Source of the DNA: Amaranthus tricolor
Taxonomy: Eukaryota; Streptophyta; Magnoliopsida; Caryophyllales; Amaranthaceae
Assembly (NCBI RefSeq): GCF_026212465.1
Contig: NC_080053.1
Coordinates: 9,098,815 to 9,162,814, forward strand
Direction: 5' to 3'
Length of the DNA stretch: 64,000 nucleotides
A program made the translations under genes and the position numbers. Of the stretch, positions 9,358 to 21,855 are shown piece by piece; the stretch's first letter is position 1, and every line of letters starts with the position of its first letter. The notes beneath the pieces were generated by a model. That model made no database searches. It worked only from the letters and a program-made list of their open reading frames with translations, and had not been told where the DNA came from.

Positions 9358-9910
9358 TTTTTCCCTCCTTTTTTTTTTTTATTTTTCTTATCTGTTTCCG
9401 CTGCACTTGAGCAAAAGGCATTTCAGTGGTTATCGTAGTATACTCCATGGAAGTAATTTTATTTATAAAAATATAACTCGCAACCGGGTCCCGACCTCGA
9501 ATTTACGGGCACTCGAAAGATAGGACCCGTCGAGGCGGGTCGATGCGCATACGAACGAATTGTCCGAAAGAGGCGTGCGTCGGTGCGTTCGTGTAAGCGG
9601 AAATTGCACCGGGTCCCGTCGGAAGTCCCCGCGGAAGCGCGCCCGGCATGGATGGCCTCTTGATTTCCTAGTGTTGCGCGGATTTCTTAAATATTTTGTC
9701 GCTTTTTTGTTGCGAGTTCACCTGGCTTTTAAAGCCGGCGGACTCTTTTGTGAATCGGACAATACCGGGAGGGTGAAAAACGGTATTTGGGAAGGAGAAG
9801 GCTCGAAATTGGGGTCTCGGCTGCGAATTTACGAGCTTTGGAATGCTCTGGTTTTTTTTTTTTTTTTGGGCGGCATTGCGCATGTAAACAAATTGCTCCG
9901 GTGAATGAAC

Positions 9911-10029
9911 GGGTGCGATCATACCAGCACTAATGCACCGGATCCCATCAGAACTCCGCAGTTAAGCGTGCTTGGGCGAGAGTAGTACTAGGATGGGTGA
10001 CCTCCTGGGAAGTCCTCGTGTTGCACCCC
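9911..10029 (+). rRNA. 5S rRNA: 5S rRNA, copy 15 (consensus, -13C)
   Basis: Consensus gene. The promoter has C instead of A at -13 (ctccgg), the first of ten such copies. gg spacer, 16 T; C trailer. It opens a five-gene segment resembling copies 22-26. Confidence 0.97.
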
Positions 10030-10583
10030 TTTTTCCCTCCTTTTTTTTTTTTATTTTTCTTATCTGTTTCCGCTGCACTTGAGCAAAAGGCATTTCAGTG
10101 GTTATCGTAGTATACTCCATGGAAGTAATTTTATTTATAAAAATATAACTCGCAACCGGGTCCCGACCTCGAATTTACGGGCACTCGAAAGATAGGACCC
10201 GTCGAGGCGGGTCGATGCGCATACGAACAAATTGTCCGAAAGAGGCGTGCGTCGGTGCGTTCGTGTAAGCGGAAATTGCACCGGGTCCCGTCGGAAGTCC
10301 CCGCGGAAGCGCGCCCGGCATGGATGGCCTCTTGATTTCCTAGTGTTGCGCGGTTTTCTTAAATATTTTGTCGCTTTTTTGTTGCGAGTTCACCTGGCTT
10401 TTAAAGCCGGCGGACTCTTTTGTGAATCGGACAATACCGGGAGGGTGAAAAACGGTATTTGGGAAGGAGAAGGCTCGAAATTGGACTCTCGGCTGCGAAT
10501 TTACGAGCTTTGGAATGCTCTGGTTTTTTTTTTTTTTTTTGGGCGGCATTGCGCATGTAAACAAATTGCTACGGTGAATGAAC

Positions 10584-10702
10584 GGGTGCGATTATACCAG
10601 CACTAATGCACTGGATCCCATCAGAACTCCGCAGTTAAGCGTGCTTGGGCGAGAGTAGTACTAGGATGGGTGACCTCCTGGGAAGTCCTCGTGTTGCACC
10701 CC
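10584..10702 (+). rRNA. 5S rRNA: 5S rRNA, copy 16 (T10, C29T)
   Basis: T10 plus C29T (base 10612), which makes a U29-G48 wobble in helix III and destroys the ccggatcc context. From here to 33 kb these two changes travel together, with gaacaaattg (A form) in most of the ac spacers. 17 T; G trailer. Confidence 0.96.
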
Positions 10703-11253
10703 TTTTTCCGTCCTTTTTTTTTAATTTTCCTTATCTGTTTCCGCTGCACTTGAGCAGAAGGCATTTCAGTGGTTATCGTAGTATACTCCATGGAAGTAAT
10801 TTTATTTATAAAAATATAACTCGCAACCGGGTCCCGACCTCGAATTTACGGGCACTCGAAAGATAGGACCCGTCGAGGCGGGTCGATGCGCATACGAACG
10901 AATTGTCCGAAAGAGGCGTGCGTCGGTGCGTTCGTGTAAGCGGAAATTGCACCGGGTCCCGTCGGAAGTCCCCGCGGAAGCGCGCCCGGCATGGATGGCC
11001 TCTTGATTTCCAAGTGTTGCGCGGTTTTCTTAAATATTTTGTCGCTTTTTTGTTGCGAGTTCACCTGGCTTTTAAAGCCGGCGGACTCTTTTGTGAATCG
11101 GACAATACCGGGAGGGTGAAAAACGGTATTTGGGAAGGAGAAGGCTCGAAATTGGGGTCTCGGCTGCGAATTTACGAGCTTTGGAATGCTCTGGTTTTTT
11201 TTTTTTTTTTGGGCGGCATTGCGCATGTAAACAAATTGCTACGGTGAATGAAC

Positions 11254-11372
11254 GGGTGCGATCATACCAGCACTAATGCACCGGATCCCATCAGAACTCC
11301 GCAGTTAAGCGTGCTTGGGCGAGAGTAGTACTAGGATGGGTGACCTCCTGGGAAGTCCTCGTGTTGCACCCC
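11254..11372 (+). rRNA. 5S rRNA: 5S rRNA, copy 17 (consensus)
   Basis: Consensus gene after a hybrid spacer: gcggttttctt (ttt) with ggggtctc (gg) and ttccaagtg. The same combination recurs only before copy 24. 16 T; C trailer. Confidence 0.97.
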
Positions 11373-11925
11373 TTTTTCCCTCCTTTTTTTTTTTTATTTT
11401 TCTTATCTGTTTCCGCTGCACTTGAGCAAAAGGCATTTCAGTGGTTATCGTAGTATACTCCATGGAAGTAATTTTATTTATAAAAATATAACTCGCAACC
11501 GGGTCCCGACCTCGAATTTACGGGCACTCGAAAGATAGGACCCGTCGAGGCGGGTCGATGCGCATACGAACGAATTGTCCGAAAGAGGCGTGCGTCGGTG
11601 CGTTCGTGTAAGCGGAAATTGCACCGGGTCCCGTCGGAAGTCCCCGCGGAAGCGCGCCCGGCATGGATGGCCTCTTGATTTCCTAGTGTTGCGCGGATTT
11701 CTTAAATATTTTGTCGCTTTTTTGTTGCGAGTTCACCTGGCTTTTAAAGCCGGCGGACTCTTTTGTGAATCGGACAATACCGGGAGGGTGAAAAACGGTA
11801 TTTGGGAAGGAGAAGGCTCGAAATTGGGGTCTCGGCTGCGAATTTACGAGCTTTGGAATGCTCTGGTTTTTTTTTTTTTTTTGGGCGGCATTGCGCATGT
11901 AAACAAATTGCTCCGGTGAATGAAC

Positions 11926-12044
11926 GGGTGCGATCATACCAGCACTAATGCACCGGATCCCATCAGAACTCCGCAGTTAAGCGTGCTTGGGCGAGAGTAG
12001 TACTAGGATGGGTGACCTCCTGGGAAGTCCTCGTGTTGCACCCC
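11926..12044 (+). rRNA. 5S rRNA: 5S rRNA, copy 18 (consensus, -13C)
   Basis: Consensus gene with the -13C promoter, after a gg spacer with 16 T; C trailer. Confidence 0.97.
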
Positions 12045-12598
12045 TTTTTCCCTCCTTTTTTTTTTTTATTTTTCTTATCTGTTTCCGCTGCACTTGAGCA
12101 AAAGGCATTTCAGTGGTTATCGTAGTATACTCCATGGAAGTAATTTTATTTATAAAAATATAACTCGCAACCGGGTCCCGACCTCGAATTTACGGGCACT
12201 CGAAAGATAGGACCCGTCGAGGCGGGTCGATGCGCATACGAACAAATTGTCCGAAAGAGGCGTGCGTCGGTGCGTTCGTGTAAGCGGAAATTGTACCGGG
12301 TCCCGTCGGAAGTCCCCGCGGAAGCGCGCCCGGCATGGATGGCCTCTTGATTTCCTAGTGTTGCGCGGTTTTCTTAAATATTTTGTCGCTTTTTTGTTGC
12401 GAGTTCACCTGGCTTTTAAAGCCGGCGGACTCTTTTGTGAATCGGACAATACCGGGAGGGTGAAAAACGGTATTTGGGAAGGAGAAGGCTCGAAATTGGA
12501 CTCTCGGCTGCGAATTTACGAGCTTTGGAATGCTCTGGTTTTTTTTTTTTTTTTTGGGCGGCATTGCGCATGTAAACAAATTGCTACGGTGAATGAAC

Positions 12599-12717
12599 GG
12601 GTGCGATTATACCAGCACTAATGCACTGGATCCCATCAGAACTCCGCAGTTAAGCGTGCTTGGGCGAGAGTAGTACTAGGATGGGTGACCTCCTGGGAAG
12701 TCCTCGTGTTGCACCCC
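12599..12717 (+). rRNA. 5S rRNA: 5S rRNA, copy 19 (T10, C29T)
   Basis: T10 and C29T gene after an ac/ttt spacer with gaacaaattg and 17 T. The relic upstream has a private C to T (attgtaccggg near 12293). G trailer. Confidence 0.96.
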
Positions 12718-13266
12718 TTTTTCCGTCCTTTTTTTTTAATTTTCCTTATCTGTTTCCGCTGCACTTGAGCAGAAGGCATTTCAGTGGTTATCGTAGTATA
12801 CTCCATGGAAGTAATTTTATTTATAAAAATATAACTCGCAACCGGGTCCCGACCTCGAATTTACGGGCACTCGAAAGATAGGACCCGTCGAGGCGGGTCG
12901 ATGCGCATACGAACGAATTGTCCGAAAGAGGCGTGCGTCGGTGCGTTCGTGTAAGCGGAAATTGCACCGGGTCCCGTCGGAAGTCCCCGCGGAAGCGCGC
13001 CCGGCATGGATGGCCTCTTGATTTCCTAGTGTTGCGCGGATTTCTTAAATATTTTGTCGCTTTTTTGTTGCGAGTTCACCTGGCTTTTAAAGCCGGCGGA
13101 CTCTTTTGTGAATCGGACAATACCGGGAGGGTGAAAAACGGTATTTGGGAAGGAGAAGGCTCGAAATTGGGGTCTCGGCTGCGAATTTACGAGCTTTGGA
13201 ATGCTCTGGTTTTTTTTTTTTTTGGGCGGCATTGCGCATGTAAACAAATTGCTACGGTGAATGAAC

Positions 13267-13385
13267 GGGTGCGATCATACCAGCACTAATGCACCGGATC
13301 CCATCAGAACTCCGCAGTTAAGCGTGCTTGGGCGAGAGTAGTACTAGGATGGGTGACCTCCTGGGAAGTCCTCGTGTTGCACCCC
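13267..13385 (+). rRNA. 5S rRNA: 5S rRNA, copy 20 (consensus)
   Basis: Consensus gene after a gg spacer with a 14-T tract; C trailer. Confidence 0.97.
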
Positions 13386-13939
13386 TTTTTCCCTCCTTTT
13401 TTTTTTTTATTTTTCTTATCTGTTTCCGCTGCACTTGAGCAAAAGGCATTTCAGTGGTTATCGTAGTATACTCCATGGAAGTAATTTTATTTATAAAAAT
13501 ATAACTCGCAACCGGGTCCCGACCTCGAATTTACGGGCACTCGAAAGATAGGACCCGTCGAGGCGGGTCGATGCGCATACGAACAAATTGTCCGAAAGAG
13601 GCGTGCGTCGGTGCGTTCGTGTAAGCGGAAATTGCACCGGGTCCCGTCGGAAGTCCCCGCGGAAGCGCGCCCGGCATGGATGGCCTCTTGATTTCCTAGT
13701 GTTGCGCGGTTTTCTTAAATATTTTGTCGCTTTTTTGTTGCGAGTTCACCTGGCTTTTAAAGCCGGCGGACTCTTTTGTGAATCGGACAATACCGGGAGG
13801 GTGAAAAACGGTATTTGGGAAGGAGAAGGCTCGAAATTGGACTCTCGGCTGCGAATTTACGAGCTTTGGAATGCTCTGGTTTTTTTTTTTTTTTTTGGGC
13901 GGCATTGCGCATGTAAACAAATTGCTACGGTGAATGAAC

Positions 13940-13967
13940 GGGTGCGATTATACCAGCACTAATGCAC
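13940..13967 (+). pseudogene. 5S rRNA: Truncated 5S rRNA, copy 21
   Basis: Only the first 28 nt of the gene remain (T10 type). The sequence then jumps into the next spacer at ttgagcagaagg. A 138-bp deletion removed Box A, the intermediate element, Box C, the 3' end and the terminator. The gene side (tgcactgg in a C29T copy) and the spacer side (ctgcacttgag) share TGCACT, so the break is at a 6-base repeat. Upstream promoter and ac spacer (17 T) are intact, but without the internal control region it should be silent. Confidence 0.95.
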
Positions 13968-14470
13968 TTGAGCAGAAGGCATTTCAGTGGTTATCGTAGT
14001 ATACTCCATGGAAGTAATTTTATTTATAAAAATATAACTCGCAACCGGGTCCCGACCTCGAATTTACGGGCACTCGAAAGATAGGACCCGTCGAGGCGGG
14101 TCGATGCGCATACGAACGAATTGTCCGAAAGAGGCGTGCGTCGGTGCGTTCGTGTAAGCGGAAATTGCACCGGGTCCCGTCGGAAGTCCCCGCGGAAGCG
14201 CGCCCGGCATGGATGGCCTCTTGATTTCCTAGTGTTGCGCGGATTTCTTAAATATTTTGTCGCTTTTTTGTTGCGAGTTCACCTGGCTTTTAAAGCCGGC
14301 GGACTCTTTTGTGAATCGGACAATACCGGGAGGGTGAAAAACGGTATTTGGGAAGGAGAAGGCTCGAAATTGGGGTCTCGGCTGCGAATTTACGAGCTTT
14401 GGAATGCTCTGGTTTTTTTTTTTTTTTGGGCGGCATTGCGCATGTAAACAAATTGCTCCGGTGAATGAAC

Positions 14471-14589
14471 GGGTGCGATCATACCAGCACTAATGCACCG
14501 GATCCCATCAGAACTCCGCAGTTAAGCGTGCTTGGGCGAGAGTAGTACTAGGATGGGTGACCTCCTGGGAAGTCCTCGTGTTGCACCCC
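14471..14589 (+). rRNA. 5S rRNA: 5S rRNA, copy 22 (consensus, -13C)
   Basis: Consensus gene, only 531 bp after the start of the truncated copy. -13C promoter; gg spacer with cagaagg and 15 T; C trailer. Confidence 0.97.
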
Positions 14590-15143
14590 TTTTTCCCTCC
14601 TTTTTTTTTTTTATTTTTCTTATCTGTTTCCGCTGCACTTGAGCAAAAGGCATTTCAGTGGTTATCGTAGTATACTCCATGGAAGTAATTTTATTTATAA
14701 AAATATAACTCGCAACCGGGTCCCGACCTCGAATTTACGGGCACTCGAAAGATAGGACCCGTCGAGGCGGGTCGATGCGCATACGAACAAATTGTCCGAA
14801 AGAGGCGTGCGTCGGTGCGTTCGTGTAAGCGGAAATTGCACCGGGTCCCGTCGGAAGTCCCCGCGGAAGCGCGCCCGGCATGGTTGGCCTCTTGATTTCC
14901 TAGTGTTGCGCGGTTTTCTTAAATATTTTGTCGCTTTTTTGTTGCGAGTTCACCTGGCTTTTAAAGCCGGCGGACTCTTTTGTGAATCGGACAATACCGG
15001 GAGGGTGAAAAACGGTATTTGGGAAGGAGAAGGCTCGAAATTGGACTCTCGGCTGCGAATTTACGAGCTTTGGAATGCTCTGGTTTTTTTTTTTTTTTTT
15101 GGGCGGCATTGCGCATGTAAACAAATTGCTACGGTGAATGAAC

Positions 15144-15262
15144 GGGTGCGATTATACCAGCACTAATGCACTGGATCCCATCAGAACTCCGCAGTTAAGC
15201 GTGCTTGGGCGAGAGTAGTACTAGGATGGGTGACCTCCTGGGAAGTCCTCGTGTTGCACCCC
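15144..15262 (+). rRNA. 5S rRNA: 5S rRNA, copy 23 (T10, C29T)
   Basis: T10 and C29T gene after an ac/ttt spacer with gaacaaattg and 17 T. The relic has a private A to T (catggttggcc near 14884). G trailer. Confidence 0.96.
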
Positions 15263-15812
15263 TTTTTCCGTCCTTTTTTTTTAATTTTCCTTATCTGTTT
15301 CCGCTGCACTTGAGCAGAAGGCATTTCAGTGGTTATCGTAGTATACTCCATGGAAGTAATTTTATTTATAAAAATATAACTCGCAACCGGGTCCCGACCT
15401 CGAATTTACGGGCACTCGAAAGATAGGACCCGTCGAGGCGGGTCGATGCGCATACGAACGAATTGTCCGAAAGAGGCGTGCGTCGGTGCGTTCGTGTAAG
15501 CGGAAATTGCACCGGGTCCCGTCGGAAGTCCCCGCGGAAGCGCGCCCGGCATGGATGGCCTCTTGATTTCCAAGTGTTGCGCGGTTTTCTTAAATATTTT
15601 GTCGCTTTTTTGTTGCGAGTTCACCTGGCTTTTAAAGCCGGCGGACTCTTTTGTGAATCGGACAATACCGGGAGGGTGAAAAACGGTATTTGGGAAGGAG
15701 AAGGCTCGAAATTGGGGTCTCGGCTGCGAATTTACGAGCTTTGGAATGCTCTGGTTTTTTTTTTTTTTTGGGCGGCATTGCGCATGTAAACAAATTGCTA
15801 CGGTGAATGAAC

Positions 15813-15931
15813 GGGTGCGATCATACCAGCACTAATGCACCGGATCCCATCAGAACTCCGCAGTTAAGCGTGCTTGGGCGAGAGTAGTACTAGGATGGGT
15901 GACCTCCTGGGAAGTCCTCGTGTTGCACCCC
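15813..15931 (+). rRNA. 5S rRNA: 5S rRNA, copy 24 (consensus)
   Basis: Consensus gene after the rare ttt + gg + ccaagtg hybrid spacer shared with copy 17; 15 T; C trailer. Confidence 0.97.
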
Positions 15932-16483
15932 TTTTTCCCTCCTTTTTTTTTTTTATTTTTCTTATCTGTTTCCGCTGCACTTGAGCAAAAGGCATTTCAG
16001 TGGTTATCGTAGTATACTCCATGGAAGTAATTTTATTTATAAAAATATAACTCGCAACCGGGTCCCGACCTCGAATTTACGGGCACTCGAAAGATAGGAC
16101 CCGTCGAGGCGGGTCGATGCGCATACGAACGAATTGTCCGAAAGAGGCGTGCGTCGGTGCGTTCGTGTAAGCGGAAATTGCACCGGGTCCCGTCGGAAGT
16201 CCCCGCGGAAGCGCGCCCGGCATGGATGGCCTCTTGATTTCCTAGTGTTGCGCGGATTTCTTAAATATTTTGTCGCTTTTTTGTTGCGAGTTCACCTGGC
16301 TTTTAAAGCCGGCGGACTCTTTTGTGAATCGGACAATACCGGGAGGGTGAAAAACGGTATTTGGGAAGGAGAAGGCTCGAAATTGGGGTCTCGGCTGCGA
16401 ATTTACGAGCTTTGGAATGCTCTGGTTTTTTTTTTTTTTTGGGCGGCATTGCGCATGTAAACAAATTGCTCCGGTGAATGAAC

Positions 16484-16602
16484 GGGTGCGATCATACCAG
16501 CACTAATGCACCGGATCCCATCAGAACTCCGCAGTTAAGCGTGCTTGGGCGAGAGTAGTACTAGGATGGGTGACCTCCTGGGAAGTCCTCGTGTTGCACC
16601 CC
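16484..16602 (+). rRNA. 5S rRNA: 5S rRNA, copy 25 (consensus, -13C)
   Basis: Consensus gene with the -13C promoter, after a gg spacer with 15 T; C trailer. Confidence 0.97.
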
Positions 16603-17156
16603 TTTTTCCCTCCTTTTTTTTTTTTATTTTTCTTATCTGTTTCCGCTGCACTTGAGCAAAAGGCATTTCAGTGGTTATCGTAGTATACTCCATGGAAGTA
16701 ATTTTATTTATAAAAATATAACTCGCAACCGGGTCCCGACCTCGAATTTACGGGCACTCGAAAGATAGGACCCGTCGAGGCGGGTCGATGCGCATACGAA
16801 CAAATTGTCCGAAAGAGGCGTGCGTCGGTGCGTTCGTGTAAGCGGAAATTGCACCGGGTCCCGTCGGAAGTCCCCGCGGAAGCGCGCCCGGCATGGATGG
16901 CCTCTTGATTTCCTAGTGTTGCGCGGTTTTCTTAAATATTTTGTCGCTTTTTTGTTGCGAGTTCACCTGGCTTTTAAAGCCGGCGGACTCTTTTGTGAAT
17001 CGGACAATACCGGGAGGGTGAAAAACGGTATTTGGGAAGGAGAAGGCTCGAAATTGGACTCTCGGCTGCGAATTTACGAGCTTTGGAATGCTCTGGTTTT
17101 TTTTTTTTTTTTTGGGCGGCATTGCGCATGTAAACAAATTGCTACGGTGAATGAAC

Positions 17157-17275
17157 GGGTGCGATTATACCAGCACTAATGCACTGGATCCCATCAGAAC
17201 TCCGCAGTTAAGCGTGCTTGGGCGAGAGTAGTACTAGGATGGGTGACCTCCTGGGAAGTCCTCGTGTTGCACCCC
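17157..17275 (+). rRNA. 5S rRNA: 5S rRNA, copy 26 (T10, C29T)
   Basis: T10 and C29T gene after an ac/ttt spacer with gaacaaattg and 17 T; G trailer. It ends the segment that repeats copies 15-19. Confidence 0.96.
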
Positions 17276-17827
17276 TTTTTCCGTCCTTTTTTTTTAATTT
17301 TCCTTATCTGTTTCCGCTGCACTTGAGCAGAAGGCATTTCAGTGGTTATCGTAGTATACTCCATGGAAGTAATTTTATTTATAAAAATATAACTCGCAAC
17401 CGGGTCCCGACCTCGAATTTACGGGCACTCGAAAGATAGGACCCGTCGAGGCGGGTCGATGCGCATACGAACGAATTGTCCGAAAGAGGCGTGCGTCGGT
17501 GCGTTCGTGTAAGCGGAAATTGCACCGGGTCCCGTCGGAAGTCCCCGCGGAAGCGCGCCCGGCATGGATGGCCTCTTGATTTCCTAGTGTTGCGCGGTTT
17601 TCTTAAATATTTTGTCGCTTTTTTGTTGCGAGTTCACCTGGCTTTTAAAGCCGGCGGACTCTTTTGTGAATCGGACAATACCGGGAGGGTGAAAAACGGT
17701 ATTTGGGAAGGAGAAGGCTCGAAATTGGACTCTCGGCTGCGAATTTACGAGCTTTGGAATGCTCTGGTTTTTTTTTTTTTTTTTGGGCGGCATTGCGCAT
17801 GTAAACAAATTGCTACGGTGAATGAAC

Positions 17828-17946
17828 GGGTGCGATTATACCAGCACTAATGCACTGGATCCCATCAGAACTCCGCAGTTAAGCGTGCTTGGGCGAGAGT
17901 AGTACTAGGATGGGTGACCTCCTGGGAAGTCCTCGTGTTGCACCCC
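17828..17946 (+). rRNA. 5S rRNA: 5S rRNA, copy 27 (T10, C29T)
   Basis: T10 and C29T gene directly after another of the same kind. Its ac/ttt spacer has cagaagg and gaacgaattg, unlike the caaaagg/gaacaaattg of the usual ac spacer, so it is a recombinant. 17 T; G trailer. Confidence 0.96.
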
Positions 17947-18495
17947 TTTTTCCGTCCTTTTTTTTTAATTTTCCTTATCTGTTTCCGCTGCACTTGAGCA
18001 GAAGGCATTTCAGTGGTTATCGTAGTATACTCCATGGAAGTAATTTTATTTATAAAAATATAACTCGCAACCGGGTCCCGACCTCGAATTTACGGGCACT
18101 CGAAAGATAGGACCCGTCGAGGCGGGTCGATGCGCATACGAACGAATTGTCCGAAAGAGGCGTGCGTCGGTGCGTTCGTGTAAGCGGAAATTGCACCGGG
18201 TCCCGTCGGAAGTCCCCGCGGAAGCGCGCCCGGCATGGATGGCCTCTTGATTTCCTAGTGTTGCGCGGATTTCTTAAATATTTTGTCGCTTTTTTGTTGC
18301 GAGTTCACCTGGCTTTTAAAGCCGGCGGACTCTTTTGTGAATCGGACAATACCGGGAGGGTGAAAAACGGTATTTGGGAAGGAGAAGGCTCGAAATTGGG
18401 GTCTCGGCTGCGAATTTACGAGCTTTGGAATGCTCTGGTTTTTTTTTTTTTTGGGCGGCATTGCGCATGTAAACAAATTGCTACGGTGAATGAAC

Positions 18496-18614
18496 GGGTG
18501 CGATCATACCAGCACTAATGCACCGGATCCCATCAGAACTCCGCAGTTAAGCGTGCTTGGGCGAGAGTAGTACTAGGATGGGTGACCTCCTGGGAAGTCC
18601 TCGTGTTGCACCCC
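18496..18614 (+). rRNA. 5S rRNA: 5S rRNA, copy 28 (consensus)
   Basis: Consensus gene after a gg spacer with 14 T; C trailer. Confidence 0.97.
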
Positions 18615-19168
18615 TTTTTCCCTCCTTTTTTTTTTTTATTTTTCTTATCTGTTTCCGCTGCACTTGAGCAAAAGGCATTTCAGTGGTTATCGTAGTATAC
18701 TCCATGGAAGTAATTTTATTTATAAAAATATAACTCGCAACCGGGTCCCGACCTCGAATTTACGGGCACTCGAAAGATAGGACCCGTCGAGGCGGGTCGA
18801 TGCGCATACGAACAAATTGTCCGAAAGAGGCGTGCGTCGGTGCGTTCGTGTAAGCGGAAATTGCACCGGGTCCCGTCGGAAGTCCCCGCGGAAGCGCGCC
18901 CGGCATGGATGGCCTCTTGATTTCCTAGTGTTGCGCGGTTTTCTTAAATATTTTGTCGCTTTTTTGTTGCGAGTTCACCTGGCTTTTAAAGCCGGCGGAC
19001 TCTTTTGTGAATCGGACAATACCGGGAGGGTGAAAAACGGTATTTGGGAAGGAGAAGGCTCGAAATTGGACTCTCGGCTGCGAATTTACGAGCTTTGGAA
19101 TGCTCTGGTTTTTTTTTTTTTTTTTGGGCGGCATTGCGCATGTAAACAAATTGCTACGGTGAATGAAC

Positions 19169-19287
19169 GGGTGCGATTATACCAGCACTAATGCACTGGA
19201 TCCCATCAGAACTCCGCAGTTAAGCGTGCTTGGGCGAGAGTAGTACTAGGATGGGTGACCTCCTGGGAAGTCCTCGTGTTGCACCCC
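19169..19287 (+). rRNA. 5S rRNA: 5S rRNA, copy 29 (T10, C29T)
   Basis: T10 and C29T gene after an ac/ttt spacer with gaacaaattg and 17 T; G trailer. Confidence 0.96.
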
Positions 19288-19837
19288 TTTTTCCGTCCTT
19301 TTTTTTTAATTTTCCTTATCTGTTTCCGCTGCACTTGAGCAGAAGGCATTTCAGTGGTTATCGTAGTATACTCCATGGAAGTAATTTTATTTATAAAAAT
19401 ATAACTCGCAACCGGGTCCCGACCTCGAATTTACGGGCACTCGAAAGATAGGACCCGTCGAGGCGGGTCGATGCGCATACGAACGAATTGTCCGAAAGAG
19501 GCGTGCGTCGGTGCGTTCGTGTAAGCGGAAATTGCACCGGGTCCCGTCGGAAGTCCCCGCGGAAGCGCGCCCGGCATGGATGGCCTCTTGATTTCCTAGT
19601 GTTGCGCGGATTTCTTAAATATTTTGTCGCTTTTTTGTTGCGAGTTCACCTGGCTTTTAAAGCCGGCGGACTCTTTTGTGAATCGGACAATACCGGGAGG
19701 GTGAAAAACGGTATTTGGGAAGGAGAAGGCTCGAAATTGGGGTCTCGGCTGCGAATTTACGAGCTTTGGAATGCTCTGGTTTTTTTTTTTTTTTGGGCGG
19801 CATTGCGCATGTAAACAAATTGCTACGGTGAATGAAC

Positions 19838-19956
19838 GGGTGCGATCATACCAGCACTAATGCACCGGATCCCATCAGAACTCCGCAGTTAAGCGTGCTT
19901 GGGCGAGAGTAGTACTAGGATGGGTGACCTCCTGGGAAGTCCTCGTGTTGCACCCC
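19838..19956 (+). rRNA. 5S rRNA: 5S rRNA, copy 30 (consensus)
   Basis: Consensus gene after a gg spacer with 15 T; C trailer. Confidence 0.97.
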
Positions 19957-20510
19957 TTTTTCCCTCCTTTTTTTTTTTTATTTTTCTTATCTGTTTCCGC
20001 TGCACTTGAGCAAAAGGCATTTCAGTGGTTATCGTAGTATACTCCATGGAAGTAATTTTATTTATAAAAATATAACTCGCAACCGGGTCCCGACCTCGAA
20101 TTTACGGGCACTCGAAAGATAGGACCCGTCGAGGCGGGTCGATGCGCATACGAACAAATTGTCCGAAAGAGGCGTGCGTCGGTGCGTTCGTGTAAGCGGA
20201 AATTGCACCGGGTCCCGTCGGAAGTCCCCGCGGAAGCGCGCCCGGCATGGATGGCCTCTTGATTTCCTAGTGTTGCGCGGTTTTCTTAAATATTTTGTCG
20301 CTTTTTTGTTGCGAGTTCACCTGGCTTTTAAAGCCGGCGGACTCTTTTGTGAATCGGACAATACCGGGAGGGTGAAAAACGGTATTTGGGAAGGAGAAGG
20401 CTCGAAATTGGACTCTCGGCTGCGAATTTACGAGCTTTGGAATGCTCTGGTTTTTTTTTTTTTTTTTGGGCGGCATTGCGCATGTAAACAAATTGCTACG
20501 GTGAATGAAC

Positions 20511-20629
20511 GGGTGCGATTATACCAGCACTAATGCACTGGATCCCATCAGAACTCCGCAGTTAAGCGTGCTTGGGCGAGAGTAGTACTAGGATGGGTGA
20601 CCTCCTGGGAAGTCCTCGTGTTGCACCCC
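20511..20629 (+). rRNA. 5S rRNA: 5S rRNA, copy 31 (T10, C29T)
   Basis: T10 and C29T gene after an ac/ttt spacer with gaacaaattg and 17 T; G trailer. Confidence 0.96.
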
Positions 20630-21179
20630 TTTTTCCGTCCTTTTTTTTTAATTTTCCTTATCTGTTTCCGCTGCACTTGAGCAGAAGGCATTTCAGTGGT
20701 TATCGTAGTATACTCCATGGAAGTAATTTTATTTATAAAAATATAACTCGCAACCGGGTCCCGACCTCGAATTTACGGGCACTCGAAAGATAGGACCCGT
20801 CGAGGCGGGTCGATGCGCATACGAACGAATTGTCCGAAAGAGGCGTGCGTCGGTGCGTTCGTGTAAGCGGAAATTGCACCGGGTCCCGTCGGAAGTCCCC
20901 GCGGAAGCGCGCCCGGCATGGATGGCCTCTTGATTTCCTAGTGTTGCGCGGATTTCTTAAATATTTTGTCGCTTTTTTGTTGCGAGTTCACCTGGCTTTT
21001 AAAGCCGGCGGACTCTTTTGTGAATCGGACAATACCGGGAGGGTGAAAAACGGTATTTGGGAAGGAGAAGGCTCGAAATTGGGGTCTCGGCTGCGAATTT
21101 ACGAGCTTTGGAATGCTCTGGTTTTTTTTTTTTTTTGGGCGGCATTGCGCATGTAAACAAATTGCTACGGTGAATGAAC

Positions 21180-21298
21180 GGGTGCGATCATACCAGCACT
21201 AATGCACCGGATCCCATCAGAACTCCGCAGTTAAGCGTGCTTGGGCGAGAGTAGTACTAGGATGGGTGACCTCCTGGGAAGTCCTCGTGTTGCACCCC
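21180..21298 (+). rRNA. 5S rRNA: 5S rRNA, copy 32 (consensus)
   Basis: Consensus gene after a gg spacer with 15 T; C trailer. Confidence 0.97.
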
Positions 21299-21855
21299 TT
21301 TTTCCCTCCTTTTTTTTTTTTATTTTTCTTATCTGTTTCCGCTGCACTTGAGCAAAAGGCATTTCAGTGGTTATCGTAGTATACTCCATGGAAGTAATTT
21401 TATTTATAAAAATATAACTCGCAACCGGGTCCCGACCTCGAATTTACGGGCACTCGAAAGATAGGACCCGTCGAGGCGGGTCGATGCGCATACGAACGAA
21501 TTGTCCGAAAGAGGCGTGCGTCGGTGCGTTCGTGTAAGCGGAAATTGCACCGGGTCCCGTCGGAAGTCCCCGCGGAAGCGCGCCCGGCATGGATGGCCTC
21601 TTGATTTCCAAGTGTTGCGCGGATTTCTTAAATATTTTGTCGCTTTTTTGTTGCGAGTTCACCTGGCTTTTAAAGCCGGCGGACTCTTTTGTGAATCGGA
21701 CAATACCGGGAGGGTGAAAAACGGTATTTGGGAAGGAGAAGGCTCGAAATTGGACTCTCGGCTGCGAATTTACGAGCTTTGGAATGCTCTGGTTTTTTTT
21801 TTTTTTTTTTTTGGGCGGCATTGCGCATGTAAACAAATTGCTACGGTGAATGAAC

